Assembly (NCBI RefSeq): GCF_002944405.1
Contig: NZ_CP024310.1
Location: 124,001 to 188,000 of the forward strand
Source: Sinorhizobium fredii
GTDB taxonomy: Bacteria > Pseudomonadota > Alphaproteobacteria > Rhizobiales > Rhizobiaceae
Reading direction: 5' to 3'
Length of the DNA: 64,000 nt
Shown: piece by piece, positions 1 through 9,254 of the stretch
Numbering within the stretch: the stretch's first letter is position 1
Layout of the letters: every line of letters begins with the position of its first letter
Translations under genes and position numbers: made by a program
Notes under the pieces: generated by a model
Told to the model about the DNA's origin: nothing
Database searches by the model: none
What the model saw: only the letters and a program-made list of their open reading frames with translations

Positions 1-1
1 A

Positions 2-1516
2 AGCAGCGAGGATGGCGCCACACCGATCTCAGACTTCGGGTTTCTTCGTCTCGATGCGCGCACCGGCAAGACGGAGGTCGGCCAGTACGCGACGATCATT
101 CAACATCCCGATGCCAAGACCAAGCGCATCTCGCTCCGGGAAAACAAGTTCGTCAAATATGGTGACGACGTGGATCCGGAACGCGACAACTTCCTCTGGT
201 ACTCGTCCGACACCGCCAATGGATCTTCCGGCGCGGCCGTGTTCACCGACGCATGGCAGGTGGTTTGCCTGCATCACGCCGGTGTTCCCGACCGCAGGAT
301 GATCGACGGCGAGGAACACTGGGCGCTGACCGACAAGACAACCGCTCTGGCCCACATCGCCATTAATCTGCCCGTTGAAAAAGTGAAGTGGCTCGCGAAC
401 GAAGGCGTTCGCATTTCCAAGCTCATCGCTGACGTTCACCAGCAGACAGCAGTTCCCGGCTTCGCGCGCTCGGCTCTGGTCGATGATCTTATCGCTGATG
501 CCACCGGGGTGAAGCCGTTTGCCGGGACAGTGCCAGGAGAGAGCATCATCGGTCCACCGCTCATGGCTGCCGCACCGGCCTTACGGCTTGTAGCTGCCGA
601 GGCCAGACGCCGGCCGACGCGCCATACCCACCCGGCCAATTATTTTGACGGACGCGATGGATACCTGTCAAACTTCCTGCCAGTCGAAATCCCGCTGCCG
701 ACGCTTGGGGCCAATGCGCTGCGGCATGGTTCGCCCGCGAAGGTCGCCGGTGCAAACGATGACGTTTTGCGCTATCAGCATTTTTCTGTCGTCCTGAACG
801 CCGACCCCAAACGCAAGATGGCCTTTTACACGGCCGTGAATATCGACGGCGCCCGCTGGACGAATCTCGAGCGGGGGGATGATGTTTGGTTCTATGACCC
901 GCGCGTGCCAGAGGAACTGCAGAACGGCGACGAGCTCTATGGCAACGAGCCTGTCCCATCCAAGAACTATTTCGACCGCGGTCACCTGGTGCGCCGCCTC
1001 GATCCGGTTTGGGGAGAGATCCGCGTCGCCAAACAGGCAAATGACGACACGTTCCAGTGGACCAATTGCTCGCCTCAATATTGGGGCTTCAATCAGGGCG
1101 CCGATCTGTGGCAGGGGCTGGAGAATTTTCTGCTCTACAACACCGACGATGAGGATGTGCAGGCCTCCGTCTTCTCCGGTCCGCTCTTCCGCTCGGACGA
1201 TGAAGAGCACAGGGGGATTCTGATCCCGCAGTTTTTCTGGAAGGTCATTGCGGTCACCGACAAGAACAAGAGGCTCTATACCAGCGGCTACATGGTCAGC
1301 CAACGGGACTATGCGCTCAACATTCCGTTCGAGCGCCTGCCTGTCGGTCCGAACAGCACGAAGCCTGGTCAGAATTTCCAGGTGCCGGTGGCAAAAATTA
1401 TCGAAGACACCGGTATCGTTTTTGCGGACGATGTTCTCATAGCCGACGTCTATTCCGGACCGTCGACTGGCCGAGCATTGCGGACCGTGGCGGATATTCA
1501 GCATCCACGGCGCTGA
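2..1516 (+). CDS. Trypsin-like serine protease / DNA-RNA non-specific endonuclease fusion (5' end outside window)
   Basis: The reading frame is open from base 2, so the true start lies left of the window. The first visible part carries a chymotrypsin-fold protease end with the nucleophile motif DTANGSSGAAVF near bases 209-244. The C-terminal half (about bases 600-1516) is a NucA/Serratia-type endonuclease: it has the DRGH motif (FDRGHLVRR, near bases 970-996), the following WTNCSPQYWGFNQG segment with the metal-binding Asn, and the LENFLL helix. Family knowledge: such nucleases cut DNA and RNA using one Mg ion, and bacterial trypsin-effector fusions occur in conflict systems. Which target the protease cuts, and whether it releases the nuclease, cannot be seen. 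The gene is followed by about 580 bases without a clear gene. Protease and nuclease calls are firm; a defence role is inference. Confidence 0.85.
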   Translation, partial: SSEDGATPISDFGFLRLDARTGKTEVGQYATIIQHPDAKTKRISLRENKFVKYGDDVDPERDNFLWYSSDTANGSSGAAVFTDAWQVVCLHHAGVPDRRMIDGEEHWALTDKTTALAHIAINLPVEKVKWLANEGVRISKLIADVHQQTAVPGFARSALVDDLIADATGVKPFAGTVPGESIIGPPLMAAAPALRLVAAEARRRPTRHTHPANYFDGRDGYLSNFLPVEIPLPTLGANALRHGSPAKVAGANDDVLRYQHFSVVLNADPKRKMAFYTAVNIDGARWTNLERGDDVWFYDPRVPEELQNGDELYGNEPVPSKNYFDRGHLVRRLDPVWGEIRVAKQANDDTFQWTNCSPQYWGFNQGADLWQGLENFLLYNTDDEDVQASVFSGPLFRSDDEEHRGILIPQFFWKVIAVTDKNKRLYTSGYMVSQRDYALNIPFERLPVGPNSTKPGQNFQVPVAKIIEDTGIVFADDVLIADVYSGPSTGRALRTVADIQHPRR

Positions 1517-2094
1517 TCGTGCGAAGCCGCCATTCATCCAAGTTTGTTCCAAGCGTTCGCGGTCGCCTCGCTCAGTCAAGGGTCGCCAGTTGCGCGGCCG
1601 GCCCCTTGATCGCTGCCGAGGATCTGTCCCCCTGGACTCCACGCGGAGCTTTCAGCAACGGGCCTGTTCGGGAGGGACGAGCTTTTCATCCGACCTTCTC
1701 TGTATGGCCTGGAACGGTCATAACAGTAGCAAGCCTGCCCGCGAAAGTCGGACAGTCTCGCATCAGGAGCCGTGAGGATGGGAGAGCAACGCTTGCCATG
1801 TTCATCGCGCAGGCGCATCGGGCAAGCGGGGGAGATCTGCTATGGCGCATCTGCGGACAACGCGCTCGAGGTGTTGCTTAGCCAGCCGCAGAGACGATAG
1901 CTGGGGCATCTCTTAATTAGCTATTTTTCATACTTGACTAGCATGTTCACCTTTAAATAGAAGAAGCTCGGCGCCGGCGGAATCACTCAGACGGCGTTCG
2001 GCTTTAGTTTTCAATGAGAAGTCAGTGATGCGCAATTGGCATGCCCTCCTTCGAGGCGCGTGTGTGTTCGTGCGCGCCTTTGGGAGTAGGTGGA
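1517..2094. other. Intergenic stretch with no supported gene
   Basis: The open frames here do not look like protein and lack good ribosome binding sites. The right part (from about base 1900) turns AT-rich and holds a promoter-like pair described separately. Nothing else was recognised. Confidence 0.5.
1934..1962 (+). promoter_or_regulatory. Possible sigma70-type promoter for the membrane protein gene
   Basis: TTGACT at 1934-1939 is followed after 17 bases by ATAGAA at 1957-1962, in the only AT-rich stretch before the gene at 2095. The -10 hexamer is poor, so this is a weak call. Confidence 0.3.
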
Positions 2095-2730
2095 ATGAAC
2101 GGACTGGAGTCTTTGTTGTCTTTCACGCCGGTGCTGCAGCCGCAAACCCTATCCTATGTTCGGACGTTCCTGAGACTCGTCCATTTCGCCGGCCTCGTCA
2201 TCGGATTTGGCGGAGCCGTGTTTCTCGATCTGCTCGTCGCGCGCTATCGCCGCATGACCATGACCGTAGAGCTTGTCGGCAACATCGAGTGGGTCAGCCG
2301 TTTCGTGGCCCTGGGTCTCCTGTTGCTGTGGATCTCCGGCGCCGGCTTGCTCCTGCTCTATCAGGTGAGTGAGCCGGAAAAGCTGATGAACCCAAAAATC
2401 TGGGCCAAGGTCACCATCGTTGCGATCCTGTCAATCAACGGCCTTGCCATTCACCGGCTCGTCCTGCCGTTCCTTAAACGCCGGATTGGCACGCACCTGC
2501 TGGCGGGACTGAAACCGAGGACGAAGGTCGCGCTGATCTGGTGCGGTGTTGTCTCCGCGGTTTCCTGGAGCGTGCCCGTGGTGCTCGGCGCCGCACCGCA
2601 GCTTAATTTTGCCGTGCCGTGCGCCGTTATTCTGGCGGCCTACGGTCTGGCGTTGGCCCAGGCTTTTCTGATCGCTCTGTTCGTGCTGCGAGACAGGGAC
2701 AAGGTCGCGATGGCGTCTGGTCCGCGCTGA
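2095..2730 (+). CDS. Multi-pass inner-membrane protein of unknown function
   Basis: A 211-residue protein. I chose the ATG at 2095, about 9 bases after a GGAG-like sequence, rather than the in-frame ATG at 2041. It has about five hydrophobic helices: residues ~20-45 (LVHFAGLVIGFGGAVFLDLL), 68-88, 101-120, 140-162 and 168-195. A His near the start of helix 1 and a Trp-Lys followed by an Ile-His in helix 3 recall CopD- or cytochrome-b561-like membrane proteins, but the resemblance is too slight for a name. It stands alone, with the next gene on the other strand. Confidence 0.6.
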   Translation: MNGLESLLSFTPVLQPQTLSYVRTFLRLVHFAGLVIGFGGAVFLDLLVARYRRMTMTVELVGNIEWVSRFVALGLLLLWISGAGLLLLYQVSEPEKLMNPKIWAKVTIVAILSINGLAIHRLVLPFLKRRIGTHLLAGLKPRTKVALIWCGVVSAVSWSVPVVLGAAPQLNFAVPCAVILAAYGLALAQAFLIALFVLRDRDKVAMASGPR

Positions 2731-2793
2731 AGCGATTTGGGTTTTTTACACTTCGCGCCGGAGATGAAGGGCTTTCGTCGCCGAGCGCGCCGG

Positions 2794-3000
2794 TCAAGAC
2801 AGCCCCGCGACAATACTCAAGCCGAAGTCATCACGAACCCCGGCCTGATAGGCAGCAATCAGCTTCGCGGCGAGCGCTTCAGTTTCTTGTGACTTGGTTG
2901 ACACAGTGCGCCTTTGCAGCTCGGCGTGGAGCGCTCTTTCGATCATGTCCAACGCGTCGGATCCAAGTGGATCGAAACTCAAGGGTTGCCCGGAATTCAT
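2794..3000 (-). CDS. Small hypothetical protein, 68 residues
   Basis: The start ATG at 3000 follows a strong ribosome binding site (AGGGGATAGG); the longer frame to 3150 has no such support. The protein is soluble and mostly helical (SDALDMIERALHAELQRR), without a signal peptide. I do not recognise a family with certainty. It is convergent with the membrane protein gene. Confidence 0.5.
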   Translation of the reverse strand: MNSGQPLSFDPLGSDALDMIERALHAELQRRTVSTKSQETEALAAKLIAAYQAGVRDDFGLSIVAGLS

Positions 3001-3343
3001 CCTATCCCCTCTGACGACGCCGATGCGGCGCCAAATAGAATATCTAGGCTGGTGGCTCGGGATCGCCAGTCTCTGATCAGTCTCAGGATGCATGCCGGCA
3101 ACCCTGCGGTACGCTGTGGATAAGTTGGGTTGCCGACGAGGCCTCTTCATCGGTCGCTTGCCTGCCGCAAGCGAGATTGCTGTTGCAGTGCACCCGAGGT
3201 TTTCTAGTGTCGACCGGCCTCGTGAATTCGAACGCTCGGGTGCGAAGCCTCCCTGTTGTCTTGCAGCAGTGGAGGCTTTTCGATCTCAGAGACTGTCAAT
3301 GACGGATGAGATCGGGCACCGCTGGCAGCGGAGCGGCAACTTG
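3001..3343. other. Intergenic, nothing recognised
   Basis: The stretch lies between two minus-strand genes. No good reading frame, hairpin with T-run, or repeat was seen. Confidence 0.4.
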
Positions 3344-5827
3344 CTACGGCGAACACTTCTCACGCCAGGACAGCATAAGCTCCCGTAACTGTGCAGCGGG
3401 TAGGGGACGTGCGAAGAGGTAACCTTGTGCCTCGTCGAAGCCTTCGGCCTTGATAATCGTGAGCTGGTCTGGAGCCTCGACGCCTTCGACGGTTGTCGTG
3501 ATTCCCAGCGTGCGTCCAATTCCGGCAACCGCCCTGAGGATCGCTAGCGATTCCTTCCCCGCCGGCAAGTCGGAAACGAAGCTGCGATCGACCTTGATTT
3601 TGTCGAAGCGGAAGGTTCTCAGGTAACTGAGAGAGGAGTACCCCGTTCCGAAATCGTCGATCGCAACTTTAACTCCGAGCTCGCGGATCTCCTTGAGGAT
3701 CTGAAGATTGCCGTCGCATTCATCGAGCAATACCGACTCGGTGACTTCGAGCTGTAGACGCGAGGCATTCAGGCCCGTCTCCTTCAAGATGTCGCAAACA
3801 GTCGCAGCAAGTCGGCGGTCCCTGAATTGCAGAGGGGAAAGGTTGACCGCCACACCGATATGGCGTGGCCATTTGGCTGCCTCGATGCAGGCCTGGCGAA
3901 GGACCCATTCGCCAAGCGAGCCAATCAGGCCAGCTTCCTCGGCGACCGGTATGAACTCTGCCGGAGAGATCTGGCCTCGTTCTGGATGCGACCATCGGAC
4001 CAGCGCCTCACAGGTGGTGATCCGGCCCGTGTGGAGGTTGACCAGCGGCTGGTAGTGGACGTCAAGCTCACTATTTGCCAGCGCGCGCCGAAGCAAAACC
4101 TTCATCTGCTGTTTTGCCTGGAGATGCGTGTCCATTCCCGGCTCATACTCTACATATGTGCCGCGGCCGCCGGCTTTGGCCTGATCAAGTGCAATATCGG
4201 CAGCCTGGATAAGCTCGTCTATCGCCTGGTCACCCTTCGGAGCAGCCGCAAGCCCGACAATGACCCCGAGATCGACATGCGATCCTGCGAGCTCATACGG
4301 GACTTCAACGACATCGATGAGCTGCCGAGCAAGGTTGCGCGCTTCGTCATTGCTCTTGATGCCGGTGCGCAAGACGACGAAATCGTCTCCGCCGAGGCGG
4401 CAGAGGATGTCGGACTGCCTGACGCAATTTCGCAGTCGATCGGCGACACGGCGCAGCAGCAGGTCGCCGCTGGCTCGACCATAGGCGTCATTGACCGCCT
4501 TGAAGCCTTCGAGATCCAGGCAGAGAATTGCGATCTTCGTGTCCGGCACGAGCTTGTCCGATATGCGCGCGAACTCCTCGCGGAGGGACTGCCAATTCGG
4601 CAATCCCGTCAAGGCATCGTGTCGCGCCATGTGGTGAATTTGCTTCTGCGCCAGCATTCGCTCTTGTTCCGCCTTGCGGAGTTCGGTGATGTCGAGCGCA
4701 ATGCCGACATAGCCGAGAAGCCGCCCGTCGGAGGCAAAGCGTGGCTGCCCGAGATCGATGACCCAAGCCCAGCTGCCGTCGGCACGCCGGAGACGATATT
4801 CCACCCGGACGGGTTTTCTGTCGCGCATCGCCGCCTCGAACCCAGCCTCAACCTTTTGGCGGTTCTCCGGGTGAACTGCATCGGCCCATCCAAGACCTCG
4901 AGCTTGCTCGCTGGTCTGGCCGGTCGTTTCGAGCCAAAGACGACTGTGGTAAGTGGCAGCGCCGCTTTCAGCGGTCACCCAGATCATCACCGGCGCGTCG
5001 TCCGCGATTGCCCGGAAACGGGCCTCGCTCTCCTTTGCGGCCTCCAAGGCTCTTCGGCGATCATCGACATCTTCCAGGAGCCCGTACCACCGGACGATCG
5101 TACCGTCCCCCGCCTTTCGTGCAGCCGCACGACTGCGAAACCAACGGTGGCCTCCCTCGGCGCTCGCCAGCCGAAATTCGACGTCCAATGGGTCCCCCGT
5201 TGAAAGCGATCTCGACCACAGCCGCTGCACGTTCTCAAGATCGTCGGGGTGTATCGCCTTTTCGCGCTCGGAGCCGAGGGCGGCTTCGAATCCGGTGATC
5301 TCTTTCCAGCGCGGGCCTAGTTCGAGAACCTCTCCGGACGGATCGGCAGTCCATGGGACCTGAGGATGGAGCTCGATCAAGGATCGATAATGCTCTTCAC
5401 TGGCGCGGAGCTCCGCCTCCGCCTTGCGACATGCAGTCACATCCAGGATCGTCACCACCAGCAGCCTCTCCTTTGAGCCGCCACTGGCGAGTTCGACACG
5501 ACGCTTCTGTGTCACAAGGCTTTTGACAGTCCCGTCTGCTACCGTGATGTCTTCCTCAAACGAGAATTCTTCCCCGGTCTCAAGAACCTGGCGGTCCATC
5601 GCACGAATGCGATCGGCCTCCTGCGCCGGTAGGATGTCGCGATCTGTGCGTCCGATCAGATCGCGACGCGCTCTCCCGAGCAGGGCACAGGCGGCAATGT
5701 TGAGGAAGCGGAAACGCGAATGTTCGTCCTTCACGATGATTGGTTGAGCGACGGCATCGAAAATGACCTCGAGTGCGTAATCGAACTGCGTAAACTGTTC
5801 CCATACGCTGCGTTGCGTGTTTTCCAT
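3344..5827 (-). CDS. PAS-PAS-PAS-GGDEF-EAL protein (cyclic di-GMP turnover)
   Basis: About 827 residues from the ATG at 5827, where the first PAS domain begins almost at once; longer frames up to 6154 exist but look non-coding. Order: three PAS domains (about residues 15-130, 150-265, 280-395; the last two end in PAC-like DVDDRRRA and DITELRKAE), a GGDEF domain with active-site motif GGDDF, then an EAL domain (EALVRW near residue 605, NLSPLQF, DDFGTGYSS, KVDRSF, VEGVE and QGYLFARP). The EAL motif set looks complete, so c-di-GMP hydrolysis is likely. The GGDDF variant makes cyclase activity uncertain; such domains may bind GTP as regulators. No membrane segment is present, so it is predicted to be cytoplasmic. 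The start codon has no strong ribosome binding site. Confidence 0.88.
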   Translation of the reverse strand: MENTQRSVWEQFTQFDYALEVIFDAVAQPIIVKDEHSRFRFLNIAACALLGRARRDLIGRTDRDILPAQEADRIRAMDRQVLETGEEFSFEEDITVADGTVKSLVTQKRRVELASGGSKERLLVVTILDVTACRKAEAELRASEEHYRSLIELHPQVPWTADPSGEVLELGPRWKEITGFEAALGSEREKAIHPDDLENVQRLWSRSLSTGDPLDVEFRLASAEGGHRWFRSRAAARKAGDGTIVRWYGLLEDVDDRRRALEAAKESEARFRAIADDAPVMIWVTAESGAATYHSRLWLETTGQTSEQARGLGWADAVHPENRQKVEAGFEAAMRDRKPVRVEYRLRRADGSWAWVIDLGQPRFASDGRLLGYVGIALDITELRKAEQERMLAQKQIHHMARHDALTGLPNWQSLREEFARISDKLVPDTKIAILCLDLEGFKAVNDAYGRASGDLLLRRVADRLRNCVRQSDILCRLGGDDFVVLRTGIKSNDEARNLARQLIDVVEVPYELAGSHVDLGVIVGLAAAPKGDQAIDELIQAADIALDQAKAGGRGTYVEYEPGMDTHLQAKQQMKVLLRRALANSELDVHYQPLVNLHTGRITTCEALVRWSHPERGQISPAEFIPVAEEAGLIGSLGEWVLRQACIEAAKWPRHIGVAVNLSPLQFRDRRLAATVCDILKETGLNASRLQLEVTESVLLDECDGNLQILKEIRELGVKVAIDDFGTGYSSLSYLRTFRFDKIKVDRSFVSDLPAGKESLAILRAVAGIGRTLGITTTVEGVEAPDQLTIIKAEGFDEAQGYLFARPLPAAQLRELMLSWREKCSP

Positions 5828-6276
5828 GGCGCTTTGAACGGTCCATATTGAGAAGAAATTGGCGAGGGTGGCTCCGCGGCCGCCCGGCAGCTCTGAACCG
5901 TTTCCACCCGTTGGCGCGTAGTCAACACTCTGTGGTAGCAATTGTGAACAAAAGGTGAGCGATTGTGCCATTTGGAACCACGGCCAACCCGAGGGATCAA
6001 GCATTTTCTCGGGGGCCGGACCCGACGCAGGTGCCGCGGCGGCGTCGTTGAACCAATGAGCTCGCCGTGTTGGTGAGTGTGTGCAGCGACCGCCAGAGCC
6101 CGGACAGAAAGGCGGGCGAAGATCTGGTGCCATTATTTGCGCGACGCAAGGCACATGGATCGAAAATCGATCCCCGACGGCTTATCGTCGCTCCGAATCC
6201 TGACTTGCGATTCGTCTGGGTTACGCCACCGGGTCGCAATCGCTGGAAAATCATTGCAGAGGGGAGGGGCGCGCAA
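5828..6276. other. Divergent intergenic region
   Basis: This separates the PAS-GGDEF-EAL gene (leftward) from the TPR gene (rightward). Both have weak longer starts inside it: a GTG at 6154 on the minus strand and a GTG at 6067 on the plus strand. Promoters for both genes should lie here, but none could be named. Confidence 0.4.
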
Positions 6277-7296
6277 ATGGACGCACCCATTACACTCGAG
6301 ATCGTAGGTGAAGACGGCATCTTCCGTCACGGCGACGCACCTAGTCCGATCGTCGACGAACTCGACGCCGCGCTCGATCGACGCGAGAGCGGCAGTCTCA
6401 CTGAGGTCAGGTATCTTTCGGCCTTGCGAGGCATCGTTCAGCGTCAGCCGCAGTTCATCGATGGTCATGCTCATCTCGGTTACGCCCTCCTGGAACAGGG
6501 AAAGCCGAAGGCTGCGCTGGACGCCTGCCTGCAAGGGCTGCAATTGGGCGAGAACGCCATCCCAGCGAGCTTCGCGGGCCGGATCGAGTGGGGTTTTCTC
6601 GAGAACCGGCCGTTCCTGCGGGCGGCCCATGGCGCCATGCTTTGTCGCCTTAAGCTTGGACAGCGCAAAGAGGCGCTGACGTTGATGGAGAAGATGCTGG
6701 CATGGAACCCGAACGACAATCAGGGCATCCGCTTCCTGATCGGGTCGGAATATCTGCGGGCCGGCAAGACGACGAAGGCCTCGCGCGTCTTCATCGAAGA
6801 GGCCGATCAATACCCGCCCTATCACTACGAACTGGGGCTGCTCCACTTCCAGGCAGGCAATCCGGTTGCCGCCGCCACCAGCCTGCGCCCCGGGTTCGTG
6901 GCGAATGGCTATGTCGCCGAAATCTTGAGCGGAAACCCGGATCCGATGCCGCTGGCGATCTGGCACTCCTCAAACCTCGCCGAGCCGGAGGTCGCGCATG
7001 ATTATGTCGAGCAGTGCGGTGATCTGTGGCGCAAGACGGAGGGAGCGATCCCGTTCCTGCGCTGGCTGCATGTGCACCCGAAGGTCATGGCGGAACGCGC
7101 GGCCGTGTTCGACTGGCTGGAAGCTCTGCTCTGGGAGCACGACGTCAATCGGCGCGGGATGCTGCTCGACCGCGAAGAAGCGGCGCTCGCCGCTATCGAC
7201 GGCCGGTTGTCGGCGGAAATCGTGGTCCAACGCACAGACCGCCATGGTCGATCGGGGCCGCCATGGCTCTATCCGCAAACGCGATCATGGCTGTGA
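6277..7296 (+). CDS. Tetratricopeptide-repeat (TPR) protein
   Basis: About 339 residues. The ATG at 6277 follows GGGGAGGGG by 8 bases; an in-frame GTG at 6067 would add 70 residues. Helical TPR-like units are visible from about residue 50: HAHLGYALLEQGKPKAALDA, HGAMLCRLKLGQRKEALTLM and YELGLLHFQAGNPVAAATSL. TPR proteins act as protein-binding scaffolds; no catalytic motif is seen and the partner is unknown. The last 25 residues are Arg-rich and look less conserved, so the natural 3' end may have been altered. Confidence 0.65.
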   Translation: MDAPITLEIVGEDGIFRHGDAPSPIVDELDAALDRRESGSLTEVRYLSALRGIVQRQPQFIDGHAHLGYALLEQGKPKAALDACLQGLQLGENAIPASFAGRIEWGFLENRPFLRAAHGAMLCRLKLGQRKEALTLMEKMLAWNPNDNQGIRFLIGSEYLRAGKTTKASRVFIEEADQYPPYHYELGLLHFQAGNPVAAATSLRPGFVANGYVAEILSGNPDPMPLAIWHSSNLAEPEVAHDYVEQCGDLWRKTEGAIPFLRWLHVHPKVMAERAAVFDWLEALLWEHDVNRRGMLLDREEAALAAIDGRLSAEIVVQRTDRHGRSGPPWLYPQTRSWL

Positions 7297-7479
7297 AGGC
7301 TCGGGCGAGAGTGCGGCGGCGCTTACCGCTGCGGAGGCGGTCACCGAGATGAAATGCAAGGTCGGCGCGAACGCAAAACTTCTCGCGCGCACCCCAGATC
7401 GCATGGAACACGTAAAGGACCGGTGAACGAGTGGTCTCCGAATGTTCGGTCAATGTCGTCGGCGAGTGTTTCTCAGGAC

Positions 7480-8064
7480 CTATGCCGGCGCGAAGCGCGC
7501 CAGCATCTCTCTGAGCTGCGCATTTTCAGCTTGAAGGCTGGTCCGCCACAATGCCTTCAGGCGCCGGTTTTCTGCCTCCAGCGCTTCCAGCTCATCCGGA
7601 CCCGTTTGCGGCGCTTCCTCGGCAGGACGGGAATTTGGCCACGACGTCCTCGCAGGCTTTGTTCTTTTCGAAGCAGTGGAGCGCCGCATCGGGGTCGAGC
7701 GGTCTGCCTCGTCAACTGCGGACACTGCCACCGCCACGTCATCGGCCTCTGCCGGTAGTTGAGCCGCATCGGTCATCGGCATCGGCGACTCCGATGCCGC
7801 TGGATCGCTGGAAGCCGCCGCAGGCGATTGCTCGTTCGGCTTGTCAGCTCGCTCAGTTATTTCGGCAGCCGGCTCGACTGCGACAAGCGGAGGCTCTTGC
7901 GTTACCGATTTGGTTTCGGCGCCTCCGCCGGCGTGCGGCAGATCCACTTCCACTTCCCGAGCGATCGCCTTGAGGTCGGCGTCACCCCAGATGGACGTGT
8001 TTCGTGGTTTTGCCTGACGCCGGTTCGACTTGAATTCGACAACGAAGTTTCGTCGTTCTCTCAT
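7480..8064 (-). CDS. SyrB-like protein with SIWGD motif
   Basis: The chosen start is the ATG at 8064 (RERRNFVVEFKSNRR), giving 194 residues. The N-terminus has the basic block followed by NTSIWGDADLKAIARE, a motif I associate with small rhizobial plasmid proteins. The middle is Ala/Pro/Glu-rich and low in complexity. The C-terminus (LEALEAENRRLKALW ... LQAENAQLREMLARF) is a short coiled coil like the end of the neighbouring SyrB protein. It lies just downstream of that gene in the same direction (111 bases apart). Probably a regulator or DNA-associated protein; the function is not proven. Confidence 0.6.
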   Translation of the reverse strand: MRERRNFVVEFKSNRRQAKPRNTSIWGDADLKAIAREVEVDLPHAGGGAETKSVTQEPPLVAVEPAAEITERADKPNEQSPAAASSDPAASESPMPMTDAAQLPAEADDVAVAVSAVDEADRSTPMRRSTASKRTKPARTSWPNSRPAEEAPQTGPDELEALEAENRRLKALWRTSLQAENAQLREMLARFAPA

Positions 8065-8175
8065 GCAAACGGATATCCGAAGAAGTTGGATTTGGCTGCC
8101 CGACATTGCGGGATCTGCCGGAGACATAAGCGAGCCCACGCGCTTTTGCAACGCGGACGCCGTGGTAGGGTCGGT

Positions 8176-8646
8176 TCAGTCCAGACCAAGCCGCTTGCGA
8201 AGCTCGACATTTTCCGCGCGCAGCTTTTCCGCCAGCCGGATGCGTAGCCGCTGGTTTTCTTCCTCGAGCGCAACCAGGTCCGCCAGCGTTTCAAGGCCGG
8301 CGTTCGCTTCGGCTTTGGCCTTTGGTTCCTCGACCGGGGCGCCGGCGCGTTTCCACTGGTAATAGGTCTGCTCGGAAATGCCCGCTCCCTTGATCGCCGC
8401 CTTCAGCGTTTCGCCGCCCGAGGTGCGCGCTTCAATAGCTGCGAGCTTTTCGGCCCGTTCGTTGTCGGAATAGCCCCGCTTCTTCGCCTTGCCGGTAGCC
8501 GGCTCTGCTTTTCCGGCTTTTGAATGACCGGTTCCGGCCTTCCTGTTCGCCGTTGATGGTCGCTTCGGGGCAGCAGCCGGTGCGGCGCCTTCCGTTTCGG
8601 CCGCAGTTGAGGGAAGTGGCTGTTCGAGGGTCTGTTCGTTCGCCAT
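8176..8646 (-). CDS. syrB: SyrB-family transcriptional regulator
   Basis: 156 residues from the ATG at 8646, which follows GGAG by 8 bases; the upstream in-frame extension to 8793 looks non-coding. Layout as in Sinorhizobium SyrB: a disordered Ala/Pro/Lys-rich N-terminus, a helix-turn-helix-like block (RAEKLAAIEA ... LKAAIKGAGISEQTYYQWKR, about residues 65-110), then a Leu-rich coiled coil ending in LRAENVELRKRLGLD. Family knowledge: SyrB lowers syrM expression in S. meliloti. Whether this plasmid copy does so is unknown; the HTH block also resembles IS3-type transposase OrfA helices, but no transposase follows. Confidence 0.8.
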   Translation of the reverse strand: MANEQTLEQPLPSTAAETEGAAPAAAPKRPSTANRKAGTGHSKAGKAEPATGKAKKRGYSDNERAEKLAAIEARTSGGETLKAAIKGAGISEQTYYQWKRAGAPVEEPKAKAEANAGLETLADLVALEEENQRLRIRLAEKLRAENVELRKRLGLD

Positions 8647-9254
8647 CGGTAAGCTCCGGGTTGGAAACCTCTTTTCAATCGGTTGAAGCGGCGAGTCAAC
8701 ATGAACCGACGCGGATTCCGCACGAACGTTGTCTGCGGCTTTGCCAGCAGCGTGCCGTCGTTGGGCGGCGGTGCGATCATCAGGACGAGCCACGCAAACT
8801 CATCGACAATCGGCAATTTTGTCGCTGGAGGCGAGCGAGTTCGTGCACTCGGCGAAGGTCGCGACCGAGGTGGCGCGGATCAGCCCGCGGGCTGAAATGG
8901 ACTATTCGACGGTGGCGGCGATCGCCGACGATGAGCTCCGGCGGAGCGTCAGGGCGAAGCGCGGTCGCGCCTGAGGCGACGGCTGAATCCGTTTTCATCA
9001 GGGGCGGGCCAGAGGGCGGGGTTCGGCGGGCTTCATCCGGATGAAGGCGCGGCCCATCCGACCGCAGTCCAGTCCCGCTCTCTTGTGATGGCGTCCTGGT
9101 CCGGTTCCGGATCTTCCACGATCAACCCGCGCGGGGTCGGCTACGCGAAGCGTGCCGCCGCTTTCGGCTGACGCCTTCGCGGTGATCGCGACCGGGCCCC
9201 GGCCCTTCGAAGGAGCCATCGAGCGGGATCGGCCCTCCGAAGACGGAGCCTTCA
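8647..9254. other. Intergenic; possible gene remnant and a structured leader
   Basis: A + strand frame ending at 8974 reads like the end of a protein (EASEFVHSAKVATEVARISP ... MDYSTVAAIADDELRRSVR) but lacks a convincing start, so it may be a remnant. Farther right is a GC-rich leader to the small gene at 9255; it holds a perfect 16-base palindrome, CTTCATCC/GGATGAAG at 9031-9046. Confidence 0.4.

Noticed and set aside
3827..5203. Plus-strand frame of 458 codons opposite the GGDEF-EAL gene
   Set aside because: Shadow of a strongly supported gene; composition only mirrors GC-rich codon use.
8176..8646. Possible IS3-family OrfA (HTH plus coiled coil)
   Set aside because: The C-terminal LRKRLGLD and disordered N-terminus fit SyrB; no OrfB, terminal inverted repeats or target duplication seen.
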